Source: Cymbidium sinense
Lineage: Eukaryota > Streptophyta > Magnoliopsida > Asparagales > Orchidaceae
DNA length: 64,000 nucleotides
NCBI GenBank assembly: GCA_021442155.1
Contig: CM038216.1
Location: 160,813,983-160,877,982 of the forward strand
Reading direction: 5' to 3'
This document shows positions 61,570 through 64,000 of the stretch, in pieces. The position numbers and the translations under genes are program-made. The first letter of the stretch is position 1; every line of letters begins with the position of its first letter. Under the pieces are notes generated by a model. That model searched no databases and was not told where the DNA came from. It saw nothing but the letters and a program-made list of their open reading frames with translations.

Positions 61570-64000
61570 TTTTGGAGTTATTTTTCATATGTACTCTTTG
61601 TACTCTCTTGAGGGTACACCCTATTGTTTCAATTTATTCAACTGTGGGACTTGTCATATGTTTAACACATCATATTGTAAGCTATTTGGAGATATTTTTT
61701 GAAGAATTTTGGAATTTTTGGAGTTGTTTTGCATGTGTACTCTTTGTGCTCTCATTAGGGTACAACCCATTTTTTTAAAATTTTTTACTATGAGGCTTGT
61801 CATATATTTAATATATTCTATTATAAGTTGTTTGGAGATTTTTTTTGAAGAACTTGGGGATTTTGGAGCTATTTTGTATATGTACTCTCTGTACTCTCGT
61901 AAGGGTATATCCCAATCCCATTTTTTAACTTTTTTAACTGTGGGGCTTGTCATATATTCAGTACATCCTATTATAAGCTATTTGGAGATATTTTCTCAAG
62001 AATTTGGAAGTTTTTAGAGTTGTTTTGCATATGTACTCTTTGTACTCTCATGAGGAGACACCTTATTTTTAATTTTTTTAAACTGTGGGGCTTATCATAT
62101 GTTTAGTACATCCTATTGTAAGCTATTTGGAGATGTTTCCTGAAAAACTTGGGGGTTTTGAAACTATTTTGTATGTGTACTCTATGTACCATCATGAGAG
62201 TACACTATATTTTTTTAAATTTTCAACTATGGTGCTTGTCATATATTTAGTATATCCTACTTATAAGTTGTTTAGAAATATTTCCTAAAGAATTTTAAGG
62301 ATTTTGGATCTATTTTGTATGTGTAATCTCTATACTCTCATAAGTGTACACCCCATTTTTTTCAATTTTATTTAACTGTCGGGTATGTCATATGTTTAGT
62401 AAATCATATTGTAAGTTGTTTGGAGATGTTTCCTAAATAATTTGGGAGTTTTTGGAGTTGTTGTATGTGTACTCTCTATACTATAATGAGGGTACACCAT
62501 ATTTATTTTAATTTTTTTAAGTGTGGGGCTTATCATATCTTTAGTACATCCTATTATAAGCTATTTGTGGATGTTTCCTTAAAAATTTTGGGATTTTTTG
62601 AGCTATTTTGCATGTGTACTCTCTATATACTCTCATTAGGGAACACCTTATTTTTTCAATTTTTGTGGGCTAATCATATGTTTAGTATATCTTATTGTAA
62701 TATGTTTGGAGATGTTATTAAAAGAATTTGGGGGTTTTTTGAGTTATTTTATATGTGTACTCTTTGTACTCTCATGAGGGTACACCCCCAATTTTTCATT
62801 TTTTTTTAATTTTTTCAACCATGGGGCATGTCATATGTTTATTACATCCTATTGTAAGCTATTTGAAGATATTTCCTGAAGAATTTTGGGGTTTTTAAAG
62901 CTATTTTATGTGTACTCTCTTTATTCTCATGAGGGTACACACCATTTTTTTACTTTTTTCAAATGTGGGCCTTATCATATGTTTAGTACATCATATTGTA
63001 AGCTGTTTGGAGATGTTTCTTGAAGAATTTGGGGGGGGGGTTGGATTTTGCATGTGTACTTTGTACTCTCATGAGGGTACACCCATTTGGGACTTGTCAT
63101 ATATTTAGTACATTCTATTGTAAGCTATTTGGTGATATTTTAAACATTTGGGGTTTTGGAGCTATTTTGTATGTGTACTCTTTATGCTCTCATGAGGGTA
63201 CACCCCATATTTTCAATTGTGAGGCTTATCATATGTTTAGCACATCCTATTGTAAGCTATTTGAAGATGTTTCCTAAAAAATTTAAGTAATTTTTGGAGC
63301 TATTTTGCATGTGTACTCTCTGTACTCTCATGAGGGTACACCCTATATTTTCAATTTTTTCATCTATGGGGCTTGTCATATGTTTAGTACATTCTATTGT
63401 AAGGTAGTTAGAAAGGCTTCTTGAAAACTTTGGGGGTGATTTTAGAGTTATTTTGCATGTGTACTCTCTATACTCTCATGGGTGTACACCCTATTTTTTA
63501 ATTTTTTTTAACTATGGGGCTTGTCATATATTCAGTACATCCTATTGTAAGCTATTTGGAGATGTTTCTTGAAAAATTTGAGAGTTTTTATAGTTATTTT
63601 GCATGTGTACTCTCTCTACTCTCATGAGGGTACACCTCATTTTTTTAATTTTTTTCAACTATGGGGCTTGTCATATGTTTAGTACATCTTATTGTAAGTT
63701 GTTTGAGATGTTTCTTGAAAAACTTGGGGTTTTAGATTATTTTGCATGTACTCTGACTCTCATGAGAGTACACCCCATTTTTTCAATTTTTTCAATTGTG
63801 AGGCTTGTCATATGTTTAGTATATCATATTGTAAGTTGTTTGGAGATGTTTCCTAAAGAATTTTGGGATTTTTGTAGCTATTTTGCATGTGTACTCTATG
63901 TACTCTCATAAGAGTATACCCCATTTTTTCAATTGTTTAACTATGGGCTTATCATATGTTTAGTACATCCTATTGTCAGCTATTTGGAGATGTTTCATTG
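61570..64000 (+). repeat. Tandem array of ~145-bp units, right copy
   Basis: At least 17 units. The marker CTTRTCATATG recurs near 61,653, 61,799, 61,945, 62,093, 62,237, 62,386, 62,533, 62,676, 62,828, 62,978, 63,100, 63,228, 63,377, 63,524, 63,670, 63,809 and 63,951. It is the reverse complement of the left array and runs off the window. Overlapping ORFs reading CTLCTLMRVHP-like are repeat shadows in several frames. Confidence 0.95.

Noticed and set aside
61490..64000. Many overlapping ORFs reading CTLCTLMRVHP-like peptides
   Set aside because: They occur in several frames of the 145-bp tandem array and its left counterpart; they are repeat shadows, not genes.
1..64000. tRNA, rRNA or host protein-coding genes
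   Set aside because: I saw no cloverleaf, rRNA-like sequence or non-transposon protein family on either strand.

Overview
The window is intergenic DNA from a flowering plant, very rich in transposons. The evidence is AT-rich sequence, plant-type LTR retrotransposons (Ty1/copia with an initiator-Met tRNA primer site, Ty3/gypsy), plant LINEs, a MuDR-type transposon carrying a plant mobile domain (PMD) gene, and Ulp1-protease transposon genes. I cannot name the species; a monocot is a guess. I see no intact gene, no rRNA or tRNA and no ordinary host gene. Every recognisable coding region is a decayed transposon gene with stops or frameshifts. A 100-N assembly gap lies at 12,109-12,208.

Layout. 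1-5,340: a decayed Ulp1 (C48) protease gene on the minus strand, a 145-bp tandem array (about 15 units) and the upstream end of that element. 7,300-12,108: two minus-strand fragments of a long LTR-like family, called family X here. 12,209-27,703: a Ty1/copia element on the plus strand with 3-kb LTRs; its 5' LTR is split by a 5.5-kb copy of X with a 5-bp target duplication. 27,704-38,885: an older minus-strand Ty1/copia element cut by a 5'-truncated LINE and by a 6.7-kb copy of X with an exact 5-bp duplication. 38,890-42,100: a gene-like unit (TATA box, repetitive leader, plant-transposon-protein ORF, poly(A) signal). 43,400-44,130: a PMD gene fragment. 47,290-49,575: a Ty3/gypsy protease-to-RT fragment abutting a minus-strand LINE-type DUF4283 ORF. 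51,675-59,768: an 8-kb Mutator-like element with palindrome-bearing terminal inverted repeats, a MuDR transposase, a PMD gene and a 180-bp tandem array. 61,030-64,000: a second copy of the 5' end and 145-bp array seen at the left, in opposite orientation.

How it fits together. The insertions can be ordered: the minus-strand copia came first; the LINE, one X copy and the plus-strand copia then entered it; another X copy entered the plus-strand copia's LTR. The X copies have TG...CA-type ends and 5-bp duplications but no recognisable genes, so they look like solo LTRs (or gene-less LARD-type elements) of unusual length. The Mutator-like element is the most coherent unit: transposase, PMD gene and satellite array lie in one orientation between matching inverted repeats.
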